A stretch of 64,000 bases of DNA from Bacteroidota bacterium (GTDB lineage: Bacteria > Bacteroidota > Bacteroidia > Chitinophagales > Chitinophagaceae). The position numbers were made by a program, and so were the translations under genes. The stretch is taken from the NCBI GenBank assembly GCA_018267965.1, contig JAFDXK010000001.1:620001-684000 (forward strand), in the 5' to 3' direction. Below are positions 18,205 to 28,088 of this stretch, in pieces. Each line of letters starts with the position of its first letter. Position 1 is the first letter of the stretch. The notes under the pieces are model-generated. The model was given only the letters and a program-made list of their open reading frames with translations, was not told the origin of the DNA and did no database searches.

Positions 18205-19303
18205 GTTTATTGTAGATGTTTAATAATGTTTGAGCCTCATGCTGCCAGCAATATTTTTCACGCGCTTTCAGGCAGTTTTGCTCCAGTCTATTATGGTACG
18301 CTTCATTTGTCAATAGTTCATTTATTGCCTTTGCTATTCCTTCAGGTGTAGGATTGTCAATAAGGCTTGCTACCTCAAACTCATTATTTACATGTTCATA
18401 CTCCTCATATTTGATACATAATTGAGGGACACCATTATGCATGTAATCAAAAAAACGATTGGCAAGCGATAGTCTGTTACTAAGGCTGGTTTCTTCAAAA
18501 AGTGTAATACCTACCCAGGCATGCAAAGTATAATTACGCAATTCATCTGGTGGTACATAACCTTTAAAAGTTATTTTGTTTTCCACTCCATATTGTTTTG
18601 CTAATGCCTTAGCCTCTTCAAAGAAATTACCTGCACCGCAAATAATTAATGGAGCATTTACATATTGCATGGCAGGAATCAATTGCTCAAACCTGCGACC
18701 CACATTCACTGCTCCCTGGTATAGTATGTATTTTTCTTTCTTTTCAGGAATTATTACAGGTTTGAGCACTGTTATATTCCGCACCAAGCCATAATCTACA
18801 TCATACCTTTTTTTCAATTCCTTCACTATCCCTGCGCCAACAGTATATCCTACAGGAAAACGTGGAACTGCATAATTGGCAATAGCGTTCCACATTCGTG
18901 ATATACCCGGGCGAGATATGACCTCTTTCAATTCTACAAACAATTCATGGGCGTCATGTACACGTTTTTTACCCCTTATCAGTGAAGCGAAAAATACAGG
19001 TAATATCGTATCAAGGTCTATGCAACAGTATATATCAACAGGCCTGAATACCAGGAAGAAAAAAAGTTTCGTCCAAAAATCTATATACAGCAGTTTGCCT
19101 TGTTCGGCAATAATGGGCAGGCGCTTCTGTTTGTATGGCCTGTCTATTAATGGCTTACTGTCTTTTCGCTTAAAACCGACGATTGTTACGTCATAACCAT
19201 TTTCAGCCAGGGTGGTACAAATACGTATCATCCGCTGGTCGTAATTCAGGTCGTTAGTAACTGCAAATACTATTTTAGTTGGCTTCTTGCTGTTTTTCTG
19301 CAC
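18191..19303 (-). CDS. Glycosyltransferase, GT4-like
   Basis: A 370-residue GT-B-fold transferase. The N-terminal half has the opening FAVTNDLNYDQRMIR and a DAHELFVE motif common to a Bacteroidota subgroup. The C-terminal half has ILYQGAVNVGRRFEQLI, LIICGAGN, ITFKGYVPPDEL and SLANRFFDYMHNGVPQL. The last is the subgroup's donor-binding motif (SLxNKFFDYMHAGVP). It is the first gene of a two-gene minus-strand operon and is divergent from the plus-strand glycosyltransferase at 19360 (gap 56 bases). Together they suggest stepwise synthesis of a surface glycan. Confidence 0.88.
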   Translation of the reverse strand: MQKNSKKPTKIVFAVTNDLNYDQRMIRICTTLAENGYDVTIVGFKRKDSKPLIDRPYKQKRLPIIAEQGKLLYIDFWTKLFFFLVFRPVDIYCCIDLDTILPVFFASLIRGKKRVHDAHELFVELKEVISRPGISRMWNAIANYAVPRFPVGYTVGAGIVKELKKRYDVDYGLVRNITVLKPVIIPEKKEKYILYQGAVNVGRRFEQLIPAMQYVNAPLIICGAGNFFEEAKALAKQYGVENKITFKGYVPPDELRNYTLHAWVGITLFEETSLSNRLSLANRFFDYMHNGVPQLCIKYEEYEHVNNEFEVASLIDNPTPEGIAKAINELLTNEAYHNRLEQNCLKAREKYCWQHEAQTLLNIYNKLAAE

Positions 19304-19359
19304 AGTGTTGTAAAAATAAACGTTTTTAACTTGCGTTTTATTTTTGTAACTCGCATCAA

Positions 19360-20568
19360 ATGCCGGGCAAACGTATCCTGATTTTATATAATAGAGTGCC
19401 GCACCCTCTCAATGACGGGGGGAATATAGCAGTACATGCTATGATACAGGGCTATAAACGCCAGGGATGGGAAGTTTACCTCTTAGCTATGCATACCACA
19501 AGGCATAGGCTGGATAAGGAAATACTAGGTGGCATTTACAAGGATATATATGCATTTGAAACGGTAGATGTTGATAATGATGTAACCACAATAGGAACTG
19601 TAAAGAACTTTTTATTCAGCTCCGAACCTAATCATGCAGTACGTTTTCAGCACAAGCAATTTGCAGATAAAATAAGTAGTGTAATAACTTCATTTAAACC
19701 TGATGTAGTACACATAGAAAGTGTGTTTCTGTCATCATATCTGCCAGCCGTTAAAAAACAAACCAACGCAAAATTGGTTTTGCGATTACATAATATCGAA
19801 TGGCAGGTATGGCAGCGATTGGCTAATGAAACAAAAGGCTTTGTAAAAAAGTATTACCTATCAAACCTTGCCAAGCGCATACGGCAGTACGAGCAAAAGG
19901 TTTGGCCGTTGTATGATGTATTGATTCCTATAACGCCTGTTGACGCTGATGTGGTAAAGCAATTCGTTCCTGATTTGAAGATTATTACCATACCTGTAGG
20001 TGTTGATATAAAGCCCGCTAATAATGTTGAACAACATTGGGTAGGGTATCACTTAGCTGCAATGGATTGGTTACCCAATTGCGAGGCTATTCGATGGTTT
20101 ATTCAAGACGTTTGGCCGGCTGTTCATTCAAAGGAACCTGGTTTTCAATTTCATTTTGCAGGCCGTAATATGCCGGCAGAATTTAAAGCCGGGCTGCCTG
20201 CAGGAATTACTTGTGATGGTGAGGTGCCCGATGGTAATGCTTATGTAGTCGATAAGAAAATCTTGATTGTTCCTTTGCGCTCAGGTGGAGGTATCAGGGT
20301 TAAGATATTGGAAGCAATGGCTATGGGAAAAGTAGTTATAAGCACTACGGTTGGCATACAGGGCATAGACGCCATACAAGGCAAACACTTCCTATTGGCA
20401 GATACTCCCGAACAGTTTGCAAGCGCAGTCAGTTTTATATTGAATAACAAAGTTGCTTCTGAACAGATTGCTCAAAATGCCCGTCATTTCATAGCAGAGC
20501 ATTATGATAGTGCATCTCTGGCACAAAATCTTACCCAAAAACTGAACACAATATTGCGTGTCGAATAA
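19360..20568 (+). CDS. Glycosyltransferase, GT4 family
   Basis: 402 residues, GT-B fold. The N-terminal acceptor domain begins ILILYNRVPHPLNDGGNIAVHAM. The C-terminal domain carries the classical GGIRVKILEAMAMGKVVISTTVG, with the conserved Glu of the E-x7-E region present, and FHFAGRNMP. The first 60 residues closely resemble those of the glycosyltransferase at 21930 (YNRVPHPLNDGG against ANRVPYPPYRGD), pointing to a common subgroup. It is followed by a 136-base gap and then ribBA on the same strand. Confidence 0.9.
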   Translation: MPGKRILILYNRVPHPLNDGGNIAVHAMIQGYKRQGWEVYLLAMHTTRHRLDKEILGGIYKDIYAFETVDVDNDVTTIGTVKNFLFSSEPNHAVRFQHKQFADKISSVITSFKPDVVHIESVFLSSYLPAVKKQTNAKLVLRLHNIEWQVWQRLANETKGFVKKYYLSNLAKRIRQYEQKVWPLYDVLIPITPVDADVVKQFVPDLKIITIPVGVDIKPANNVEQHWVGYHLAAMDWLPNCEAIRWFIQDVWPAVHSKEPGFQFHFAGRNMPAEFKAGLPAGITCDGEVPDGNAYVVDKKILIVPLRSGGGIRVKILEAMAMGKVVISTTVGIQGIDAIQGKHFLLADTPEQFASAVSFILNNKVASEQIAQNARHFIAEHYDSASLAQNLTQKLNTILRVE

Positions 20569-20673
20569 CGCTTATTTGCCATAAGTAAGCTGCTTTATCG
20601 TTAGAAATACTGTTTCGGCAGCTATAATTGGCTTTATTGATGTGAGTATTTCCTTTATACATATTATTCGGTG

Positions 20674-20681
20674 TAAATTTG
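20674..20681 (+). promoter_or_regulatory. Putative -7 box of ribBA promoter
   Basis: TAAATTTG fits TAnnTTTG, 24-31 bases before the ribBA ATG. The leader is far too short for an FMN riboswitch. Confidence 0.45.
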
Positions 20682-20704
20682 CATGTAATACTTGATATAA
20701 GAAT

Positions 20705-21904
20705 ATGTTAGATACTATAGAAGCAGCGCTTGAAGACCTGAGAAATGGTAAATTATTGATAGTGGTGGATGATGAAGATCGCGAGAATGAAGGAGATTTT
20801 ATTACTGCAGCAAGAAATGTTACACCCGAGGTAATCAACTTCATGTCTAAATATGGTAGAGGCTTAATATGCGCTCCAATCACAGAAGAGCGTTGTGATG
20901 AACTGAAGCTGAACCTGATGGTAGAAAATAATACAGTTTTACACCAAACACCTTTTACGGTTTCAGTTGATTTAAAAGGGCATGGATGCACTACAGGTAT
21001 TTCCGCTCACGACAGGGCAAAAACAGTGCAGGCATTAATCGACCCTGCAACAAAGCCTGAAGACTTAGGTCGTCCGGGGCATATTTTCCCATTGCGTGCA
21101 AAATCAGAGGGCGTATTGCGTCGCTCGGGGCATACAGAAGCAACAGTAGATTTAGCTCACCTTGCGGGTTTCGAACCTGCGGGTGTGTTAGTAGAGATAA
21201 TGAATGATGATGGTACTATGGCGCGTCTGCCGCAGTTGAAAGAAATAGCTAAGAAATTTGATTTGAAGATTATCTCTATAAAGGACCTTATCGAATATCG
21301 CCTGCGTACTGAAAGCCTTATAGAAGAAGAAGTACGGGTGCAGATGCCTACTAAGTACGGCAATTTTGAACTAATAGCCTTTAGGCAAACAAATACCGGA
21401 GAACATCATCTTGCATTAAAGAAAGGCGAATGGACTAAAGATGAACCTGTATTAGTACGTGTGCATAGTTCTTGTTTTACGGGCGATATTTTACACTCAT
21501 TGCGTTGTGACTGTGGCGAACAGCTACACAAAGCAATGGAAATGGTAGAAAAAGAAGGCAAGGGCCTTGTTTTATATATGCATCAGGAAGGTAGAGGTAT
21601 TGGCTTGCTCAATAAACTGAAGGCATACAAATTACAGGAAGAAGGTAAAGACACTGTTGAGGCAAATCTGGCACTGGGCTTTAAAAACGACCAACGCGAT
21701 TATGGTGTAGGTGCACAGATACTACGTTATCTGGATGTCTCAAAAATAAGGCTGATGACTAACAATCCGCGCAAACGTGCTGGCTTGTTGGGTTATGGTC
21801 TGGAGATAGTTGAAAATGTACCTATTGAAGTGGTGCCTAATCCTCATAACGAGTTTTATCTGCAAACAAAAAGGGATAAGTTAGGACACGATATTTTAAA
21901 GTAA
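20705..21904 (+). CDS. ribBA: Bifunctional 3,4-dihydroxy-2-butanone-4-phosphate synthase / GTP cyclohydrolase II
   Basis: Two branches of riboflavin biosynthesis in one 399-residue protein. The RibB domain (1-200) has the acidic [11 protein letters not shown] motif, RGHTEA-type residues ([13 protein letters not shown]) and HIFPL. The RibA domain (about 205-399) has the zinc site in [18 protein letters not shown], with spacing C-x10-C-x-C, followed by [11 protein letters not shown] and the NPRKRAGL end motif. All catalytic motifs appear intact in both halves. It sits between two glycosyltransferases with no functional link. The lumazine synthase ribH is in the same window at 59694. Confidence 0.96.
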   Translation: MLDTIEAALEDLRNGKLLIVVDDEDRENEGDFITAARNVTPEVINFMSKYGRGLICAPITEERCDELKLNLMVENNTVLHQTPFTVSVDLKGHGCTTGISAHDRAKTVQALIDPATKPEDLGRPGHIFPLRAKSEGVLRRSGHTEATVDLAHLAGFEPAGVLVEIMNDDGTMARLPQLKEIAKKFDLKIISIKDLIEYRLRTESLIEEEVRVQMPTKYGNFELIAFRQTNTGEHHLALKKGEWTKDEPVLVRVHSSCFTGDILHSLRCDCGEQLHKAMEMVEKEGKGLVLYMHQEGRGIGLLNKLKAYKLQEEGKDTVEANLALGFKNDQRDYGVGAQILRYLDVSKIRLMTNNPRKRAGLLGYGLEIVENVPIEVVPNPHNEFYLQTKRDKLGHDILK

Positions 21905-21929
21905 TTATCTTGCCAAAAAGAATACCCGT

Positions 21930-23114
21930 TTGAAGCTACTCTTTTTTGCTAACAGGGTTCCGTATCCTCCCTATCGGGGCGATAAACTGAAGATTTATAA
22001 TCTTGCTAAAAGGTTATCAAAATCTCATGAGTTGCATTTGCTCACCTTTGCACAAACAAAGGAAGATTTGGAATACAAGGCAGAGCTTGAAAAGGTTTTC
22101 CATAAAGTTCATTTTGTATACTTACCAAAGTGGCGTTCAGCATTGAATTGTTTGTCAGCAGGTTGGGATAGTAAACCCTTACAGGTTTTATATTTCCGGT
22201 CGGCTGAAATGCGTAAGCAATTAGAGCAGGTATTGACTGCAGATAAGTTTGATGCTATTCACGTGCAGCATTTGCGCATGTCACCATATTTGTCAAAGAG
22301 AAAAGACATCCCGCGCATATTAGATATGCCTGATGCTTTTTCTATGTATTGGGAACGCCGCATCAAAGCACAGAAAAATCCTTTTCTCAAAATATTCGAA
22401 ACAGTAGAACAGGGCAGGGTGCTTAAGTATGAGCGAATAATGAAAGAATATAACCTGTCATTAGTTTGCTCTACAGAAGATAAAGCCTATCTCGAGTCTA
22501 AACATGGAATAAATAACATTGAACTGCTGCCTAATGGTGTAGATTTAGATGTGTTCAAAGCTGCTAATCACGATTATAGCCATAACCATACTTTACTCTT
22601 TACCGGTAATATGAATTATGCACCCAATGTTGATGCTGTTATCTATTTTACTAAAGAAATTTTACCGCTTGTTAAACAAAAATACCCACAGGTTAAATTC
22701 ATTATTGCAGGTCAAAAACCTATACCTAAAGTACAGGCATTAGCTACAGACGATATTATTGTAACAGGCTTTGTAAAAGACTTGGCTGCGACATATAATG
22801 AAGCCAGTGTTGTTGTTGCTCCGCTGCGTTTTGGTGCCGGTACACAGAATAAAGTATTGGAAGCAATGGCAATGGGCGTGCCTGTTGTCTGCTCCGAGAT
22901 TGGTTTTGCCGGGCTTGGTATTGCTAATGGAGATGGCGCTGTAATGCAAAAAGACCCTGCATTATTTGCCGATGCGGTTATCGATTTGTTGAGTGACGCT
23001 TCTAAACGAGAATATGTTGGCAAAAAAGGAATGGAAGTAATACAACAAAAATTCAGTTGGGATAGTATCGCCAAACAACTCGAAAACTATTTTGCTCAGG
23101 TCATTAAGGCTTAA
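21930..23114 (+). CDS. Glycosyltransferase, GT4 family (TIGR03087-like), TTG start
   Basis: 394 residues. The first codon is TTG; no ATG or GTG offers an alternative without losing the conserved opening LLFFANRVPYPPYRGDKLKIYN. This opening, and the text down to about residue 100, resembles the sugar transferases associated with exopolysaccharide/exosortase loci (TIGR03087). The C-terminal donor domain is complete: LLFTGNMNYAPNVDA, FIIAGQKP, VVVAPLRFGAGTQNKVLEAMAMGVPVV. It lies 25 bases after ribBA, so co-transcription is likely. The end overlaps the convergent tamB gene by four bases. No exosortase is seen here. Confidence 0.88.
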   Translation: MKLLFFANRVPYPPYRGDKLKIYNLAKRLSKSHELHLLTFAQTKEDLEYKAELEKVFHKVHFVYLPKWRSALNCLSAGWDSKPLQVLYFRSAEMRKQLEQVLTADKFDAIHVQHLRMSPYLSKRKDIPRILDMPDAFSMYWERRIKAQKNPFLKIFETVEQGRVLKYERIMKEYNLSLVCSTEDKAYLESKHGINNIELLPNGVDLDVFKAANHDYSHNHTLLFTGNMNYAPNVDAVIYFTKEILPLVKQKYPQVKFIIAGQKPIPKVQALATDDIIVTGFVKDLAATYNEASVVVAPLRFGAGTQNKVLEAMAMGVPVVCSEIGFAGLGIANGDGAVMQKDPALFADAVIDLLSDASKREYVGKKGMEVIQQKFSWDSIAKQLENYFAQVIKA

Positions 23115-26100
23115 TAGGTTCCACCGTCTCCATTCTGTTCTATTTTCTTTTCAGTAGGCTGAGGGGCAGGTTGTTTAGCTTTCTTTATGCCTAAAAACTC
23201 GCCGAGTGTATTAAATGAGCGTGACCAGCTTAAACCTAAACCTGCTCTGTAGATGTTATTGTTATAAAGGATGTCATAACTGTTTGTACGGAATAAATAA
23301 CCACTTAGGTTACCTCCTTCACGGAACAGGTATTGCAGTTTAAAGTCACCCACAGGATTAAAATTGCTGGCTGTGCTATTGGCTGTTGTTGGTTTGCCCC
23401 AATCATAAGAACTACCAACCTGTACGGTCATCCTGTCATTAAAAAGGCTCTTACGCAACCCAACTGATACTTCACTTCGTCCTGAATTGTTGACATCATT
23501 TTCCGCATTATATGACTTGTATTTCAAATCAATACTCAGGTTGTCGTCACCCGTTATTTTGTTCAGTACTTTCGTCAATTGTGAAGAAAGGTTGCCTGAT
23601 AATATCTGACCAATGTTGGTAATGCTTCCTCTTGCAGCACTACCACCAATATCACCATTTTGAGGCATGAGGCTATTAAGCAACAATAAAGATGCTACCT
23701 GGTTGAACAATAACTGTTGGTCATTATTGGTACGTTGTAATGCGCTGTAAGCTATTGTGCCATTCAGGCTTTTGTTAGGCGCATCCAATTTAAAGTCCAG
23801 CTTAGGTGTTGCAAGGGTGCCAGTCATCGTAAGCAATATGTTCAAGTCCTGCTGTTCCCTTGCTGCGGTAAACTCTCTGTTGTCATCTTTAATAAGATTT
23901 TGTTCATTAGCAGTAAGCAGGTCATACAATTTTACTCTTGAAGTATATACACCTGTAACATTTAATGCTGTTTGCCCAATACCTCCGTTAAAGATGATTT
24001 CGCTTCCCCTGTCCAGTTTAAAGTTTCTTTTAAGTAATTGTTTTAACGTGAAAGTATAATCACCGTTTTCTACAAAGAATTTGCCGTTCATCCTCAGGTC
24101 ATTACTGGCAATCATAGATAATGATATAGTACCACGTCCTGAGGCATTGATAGCATCGCCTGTCGCAGGGTCTAAGAGCAATGATATTTCTGCTTTATTA
24201 TTCATTGCAGCTTCTATGCTGAGTGATAGCTTTGTTTTATTCTTTTTTACAACCTTTTGGTTTGTGCCATATTCCTGGAAGGTTACATAGCTGTAGTTGC
24301 TCAATCCACTGCTTGTTCCTATTGGTAATGTAAGATGTGATTTCTCTACCGGTGCTACTTTTGTTACCCTGATGGTGATGTCGTTCGGTGCACCGGTGAT
24401 GGATGCCCTTTCTACACTCGCTATCAGGTTGCCAAAATACAAGGCTCCTTCTTCATCAGGCAGGTCTATCACTTCAAATTTCGGCGTAGTCATATTGATA
24501 GACATACGCATTTTCTGAAATGCTTTATGTGTTATAGTGCCTGTAAGCGTGGCCGTATTTTTGTACCTGTCATACAGGGTAATAGTACCTAAATCAATCT
24601 TAGTATTAGTTAACGTGATTTGTGCATCAGGTATAGAGTACATCGGGCCTAATGCATCTATCTTAAGGTCGGCATCTTGTAGTTTCAATATGCCGTCCAC
24701 ATCAGGAGCAGAGGCGGTACCTCCTATTTTTATTTTACCATTGATACTGCCGCTCATGTTGCTGGCAATGCCTCTCGTGAATGCTTCTGCCCACGATAGA
24801 GGGGTATTATTAAAGTCAATGCCACCATTCAAGGCCTGGTTGCTGGTACTGTCAAAAGACAACGTACCATAAGCTAAGACTGTAGAGTTGCCACTGTATA
24901 TGCCACTTTGATTGTCAAGTGTTATTAATTTCTTTGCGCTATTGTAGTTGCCTGCTATCTTGATGTTACCAATGGTGTCTGTGCCCATCTTCAGTTCGGT
25001 AGCATTGATGTTACCGGTCACATTCATTTTCCCTAAAACATCATCGACCTGTATGTTACCATTCAAACGCCCGTCTAAATTATAATCCGAAGCTCCGGCT
25101 AAATTCGATAATGCAGCTATATCAATGTTTTCAATTTCAGCAAAGATGGATGGAACACTGTATTGAGCACTAGTGTTTTTTGAGTATAGTCGTATGTTTT
25201 GTAACCCTGAGCTGAGAGTTAAACTATGAATAAATAAGTATTTGCCACTCAGTGTTGCGCTGGAGTTAGCAATAGTCCATTTTTCTGAGTTCAGATAGAA
25301 TTCAGAAGGCAGTAATTTTACATCAAGGGTATCGCCGTGCGCATTAGCACTACCGTTAATAGAGGCGTTTCCATATCTGTCAGAGGAACTTGTATTGATT
25401 TTGAAGGTTAGCGCGTCATTGCCTAATACTGTATTTACATTTATCGAACCACGCAATGCACTGTCTCCTATCACTACATTTTTGATGTTACCGTCAAGTG
25501 TCAGGGTCCTGAAATCTCCGTTGGCTTTTATTGCTAAATCGCCCAATACGATATTGTTGATTTTACCAAAAGGTACGGCAACGTCAAGGCTGAGTTGTTG
25601 CGATGATGTTTTAAGAGTACCGTTGATAATTGCATTGTCAAAGCCTTTTACATCGGGTATCCATATACCCAGAAGGCTATCTACTTCTTTGGTTTTTAAA
25701 GATAAGGTCAGGTCTTGCTGAGGAGCAGATTCTGTCGGCTTTTTGATGTATCCCGGTAAATATCCGGATACATAATATTGCAAAGAGTAGCCAAGTTTGC
25801 TCAACTGATAGTTGCCTCGTATCATGGCATCTAATACATTGCTCTTTACAGTAATGGTTTTCAGGTTGTCCTCGGTTGCGGAATTTACATAGATAGAATC
25901 CACATCAAGCCTGTGCCCGTTGCGCAATAGGTTAATGTTATACAGTTTTGCAAATCCCGAAAAACTATCAATATCTGTTCCTATACAGTCAAGGTCAAAG
26001 TCTGCAGTAAGAGAAAGACTGTCTTTAGCCAACTTTAGTGCGGCAAAATTGCTTTTCAGCAAATTCGCTTTGGCATTAACCTTTATGTTTTTATTGCTCA

Positions 26101-27859
26101 GGTCGATGCTACCGTAGAAACCAAGTGCAAGGTTCGGGTCGTCAACAAGCAGGTTACCACTGAATTTGTTCTTCTCTATTCCACCTTCCATGGTGATGTT
26201 TTGATAGCTGTAACCCATGTAGTCAAAACGGCTGACAGTTGAATTCAATTCAATGTGCGCTACCTTAGGGTCAAAGTCAGTACCCGATACTTTGGCATTC
26301 ATGCTTACCATGCCAAGGTCTTTCTGATTAAGCAACGCGCCAATATTAAATCCTTCAGTGATAATAGTGCCTGAGTATGTAGCGCCTGCAGTTTTCATGC
26401 CCGGCATTTTCAACTTTACATCAGATTTTATAGTCCCGAAATTCGTAGCCAGCACACCATTGGCAGCAAAGTTTTCGATGTAACCGGTGAAGCTGCCCTT
26501 GAAATCAAATTGTGTAAGCCCTGCAATATTAACGTCTTTGTTTTCTTTTAAAGATGGGGCATATTTTATTATTCCTTGTCCGCTGCTTCTTAATTCACCG
26601 TTTTTAAAATCAATGAATGTAGTGTTGATGTCAGGCAACCCTACCATCCGCAAGTCTCCTTTTACGATATTTTTACCATCATCAAGAAACAACTGCTGGC
26701 CCGATATATTATCTACTGTGCCTTTTATTTTGCCTGATACTTTCGCTATAGTGGGATATTGGTTCAATACAGGGGCAAAGTAGCCTACATCTTTTATGTT
26801 GATGGTACTGTTTCGCAGGTCAGCCACCATAGATACCTTGTGTATGTAATCTTCAAAATCCGGGAAACGGGTATAATGCATGGCATAGTATCGTTCTATC
26901 CGGCTTTTGTCTGTTATCAGCAGCAAGTCTTTGCAAATAGATGCGTTAGGTGATACTGTAATGTCTGCTTTCATTTGTTTCACTACCAGTCCGCATCTTT
27001 CATTAGCAGACAGGTTTTTCATTTGAGCACGTATCGTATCTCCGACTATCGATACATCTTTTACATCAAGGTTGATTTTACTAACACGAATATGGGCTGG
27101 GTCAAATTCACCGGCTACAGGTTGTCTGTTTCCTGCATCCAATCCAAAGTAGCAATCTTCAAGGTTTAATTTTGCAAGCCTGATTTCCCATTTATCAGTA
27201 TTGAAGGCTGTAGTGTCAATACCTTGTTTAGGTTTTTTGGGACGAGGCGGTCTGCCACCATCATAGTCTCTGAATTTTATAGCTACTTTTTCAAAGTCTA
27301 TGGTATTAAGGTCAATGAGTTTTTTCTTGAAGTCTATTTTATTAGCGTCAATCAATGCATCTCCCACGTCAAAGTCCATATCGTTCCCCACCCACTCATC
27401 ATCCATGTGAAAACGGGTATTCACGATTTTTACTTTATCAAGGTCTATTTCGAAGTTGTCCTTCTGTTTTTTCTTCTTTTTTGGTTTGCTACCTGTATCA
27501 AAGGCATCTATAACAAACTGGTAGTTCCATTCATCCGATTTAGCTGTGCGGTATAAATGTGCGTATGCATCCTCCAGCCCGGTATATATCAGCACAGGGG
27601 TTCCTTTTTTCAAAAAGAACCAATCTGTAATCCTCAATGTTAAATCACCTGCATACAGTAGGGTATCCTTATTGTGGTCTTCTATATACACTCCTTGCAG
27701 GTGTATATGGTTCAGAATATCAATCCTAATATGTTGGATGCTTACTTTGGTTTTCAGCTTATTAGATAAAATGCTTGTTGCCTTGCTAACTGCAAAGTTT
27801 TGTACAGATGTAAAGTTAAATGACAATACAAGGCATATCAATAATGCTATGATTATCAA
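23111..27859 (-). CDS. tamB: TamB-like translocation/assembly protein (AsmA/TamB family), start uncertain
   Basis: About 1580 residues, one N-terminal membrane helix and a very long repetitive beta-structured periplasmic body. The C-terminal TamB domain (about residues 1140-1520) has ASGRGTISLSM, FFVENGDYTFTLKQLLKRNFKL and LNGTIAYSALQR. The tail ends with a predicted beta-signal-like region. The family bridges the two membranes and helps lipid transport or outer-membrane assembly. The reading frame is open up to 27919: the predicted sequence before the TTG at 27859 (KYRGLKRALKILRNTV) is a typical charged stretch before the membrane helix. No ATG, GTG or TTG codon precedes it, so the true start may be a rarer codon. 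Confidence 0.9.
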   Translation of the reverse strand: MIIIALLICLVLSFNFTSVQNFAVSKATSILSNKLKTKVSIQHIRIDILNHIHLQGVYIEDHNKDTLLYAGDLTLRITDWFFLKKGTPVLIYTGLEDAYAHLYRTAKSDEWNYQFVIDAFDTGSKPKKKKKQKDNFEIDLDKVKIVNTRFHMDDEWVGNDMDFDVGDALIDANKIDFKKKLIDLNTIDFEKVAIKFRDYDGGRPPRPKKPKQGIDTTAFNTDKWEIRLAKLNLEDCYFGLDAGNRQPVAGEFDPAHIRVSKINLDVKDVSIVGDTIRAQMKNLSANERCGLVVKQMKADITVSPNASICKDLLLITDKSRIERYYAMHYTRFPDFEDYIHKVSMVADLRNSTINIKDVGYFAPVLNQYPTIAKVSGKIKGTVDNISGQQLFLDDGKNIVKGDLRMVGLPDINTTFIDFKNGELRSSGQGIIKYAPSLKENKDVNIAGLTQFDFKGSFTGYIENFAANGVLATNFGTIKSDVKLKMPGMKTAGATYSGTIITEGFNIGALLNQKDLGMVSMNAKVSGTDFDPKVAHIELNSTVSRFDYMGYSYQNITMEGGIEKNKFSGNLLVDDPNLALGFYGSIDLSNKNIKVNAKANLLKSNFAALKLAKDSLSLTADFDLDCIGTDIDSFSGFAKLYNINLLRNGHRLDVDSIYVNSATEDNLKTITVKSNVLDAMIRGNYQLSKLGYSLQYYVSGYLPGYIKKPTESAPQQDLTLSLKTKEVDSLLGIWIPDVKGFDNAIINGTLKTSSQQLSLDVAVPFGKINNIVLGDLAIKANGDFRTLTLDGNIKNVVIGDSALRGSINVNTVLGNDALTFKINTSSSDRYGNASINGSANAHGDTLDVKLLPSEFYLNSEKWTIANSSATLSGKYLFIHSLTLSSGLQNIRLYSKNTSAQYSVPSIFAEIENIDIAALSNLAGASDYNLDGRLNGNIQVDDVLGKMNVTGNINATELKMGTDTIGNIKIAGNYNSAKKLITLDNQSGIYSGNSTVLAYGTLSFDSTSNQALNGGIDFNNTPLSWAEAFTRGIASNMSGSINGKIKIGGTASAPDVDGILKLQDADLKIDALGPMYSIPDAQITLTNTKIDLGTITLYDRYKNTATLTGTITHKAFQKMRMSINMTTPKFEVIDLPDEEGALYFGNLIASVERASITGAPNDITIRVTKVAPVEKSHLTLPIGTSSGLSNYSYVTFQEYGTNQKVVKKNKTKLSLSIEAAMNNKAEISLLLDPATGDAINASGRGTISLSMIASNDLRMNGKFFVENGDYTFTLKQLLKRNFKLDRGSEIIFNGGIGQTALNVTGVYTSRVKLYDLLTANEQNLIKDDNREFTAAREQQDLNILLTMTGTLATPKLDFKLDAPNKSLNGTIAYSALQRTNNDQQLLFNQVASLLLLNSLMPQNGDIGGSAARGSITNIGQILSGNLSSQLTKVLNKITGDDNLSIDLKYKSYNAENDVNNSGRSEVSVGLRKSLFNDRMTVQVGSSYDWGKPTTANSTASNFNPVGDFKLQYLFREGGNLSGYLFRTNSYDILYNNNIYRAGLGLSWSRSFNTLGEFLGIKKAKQPAPQPTEKKIEQNGDGGTY

Positions 27860-28088
27860 TACGGTATTCCTTAATATCTTAAGTGCTCTTTTCAGACCCC
27901 TATATTTTATATTACTACTTTACTTCTACAAAAATAACATTTGAAGCTCATAAGGTTTTGTATTATTTGTTATAACATAACTAATTTATAAAATACCTCC
28001 TAAATAACCTTCTTTAGCAATACTTAAAGTTTATTTAGCGTTCTTTTGCTAAACGCTTATTTTCGGAGCACTATTTAATAGGAATATT

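Noticed and set aside
20569-20704. FMN riboswitch before ribBA
   Set aside because: The gap is 136 bases and lacks the conserved AGGG...GGGTGAAATTCCC pattern.
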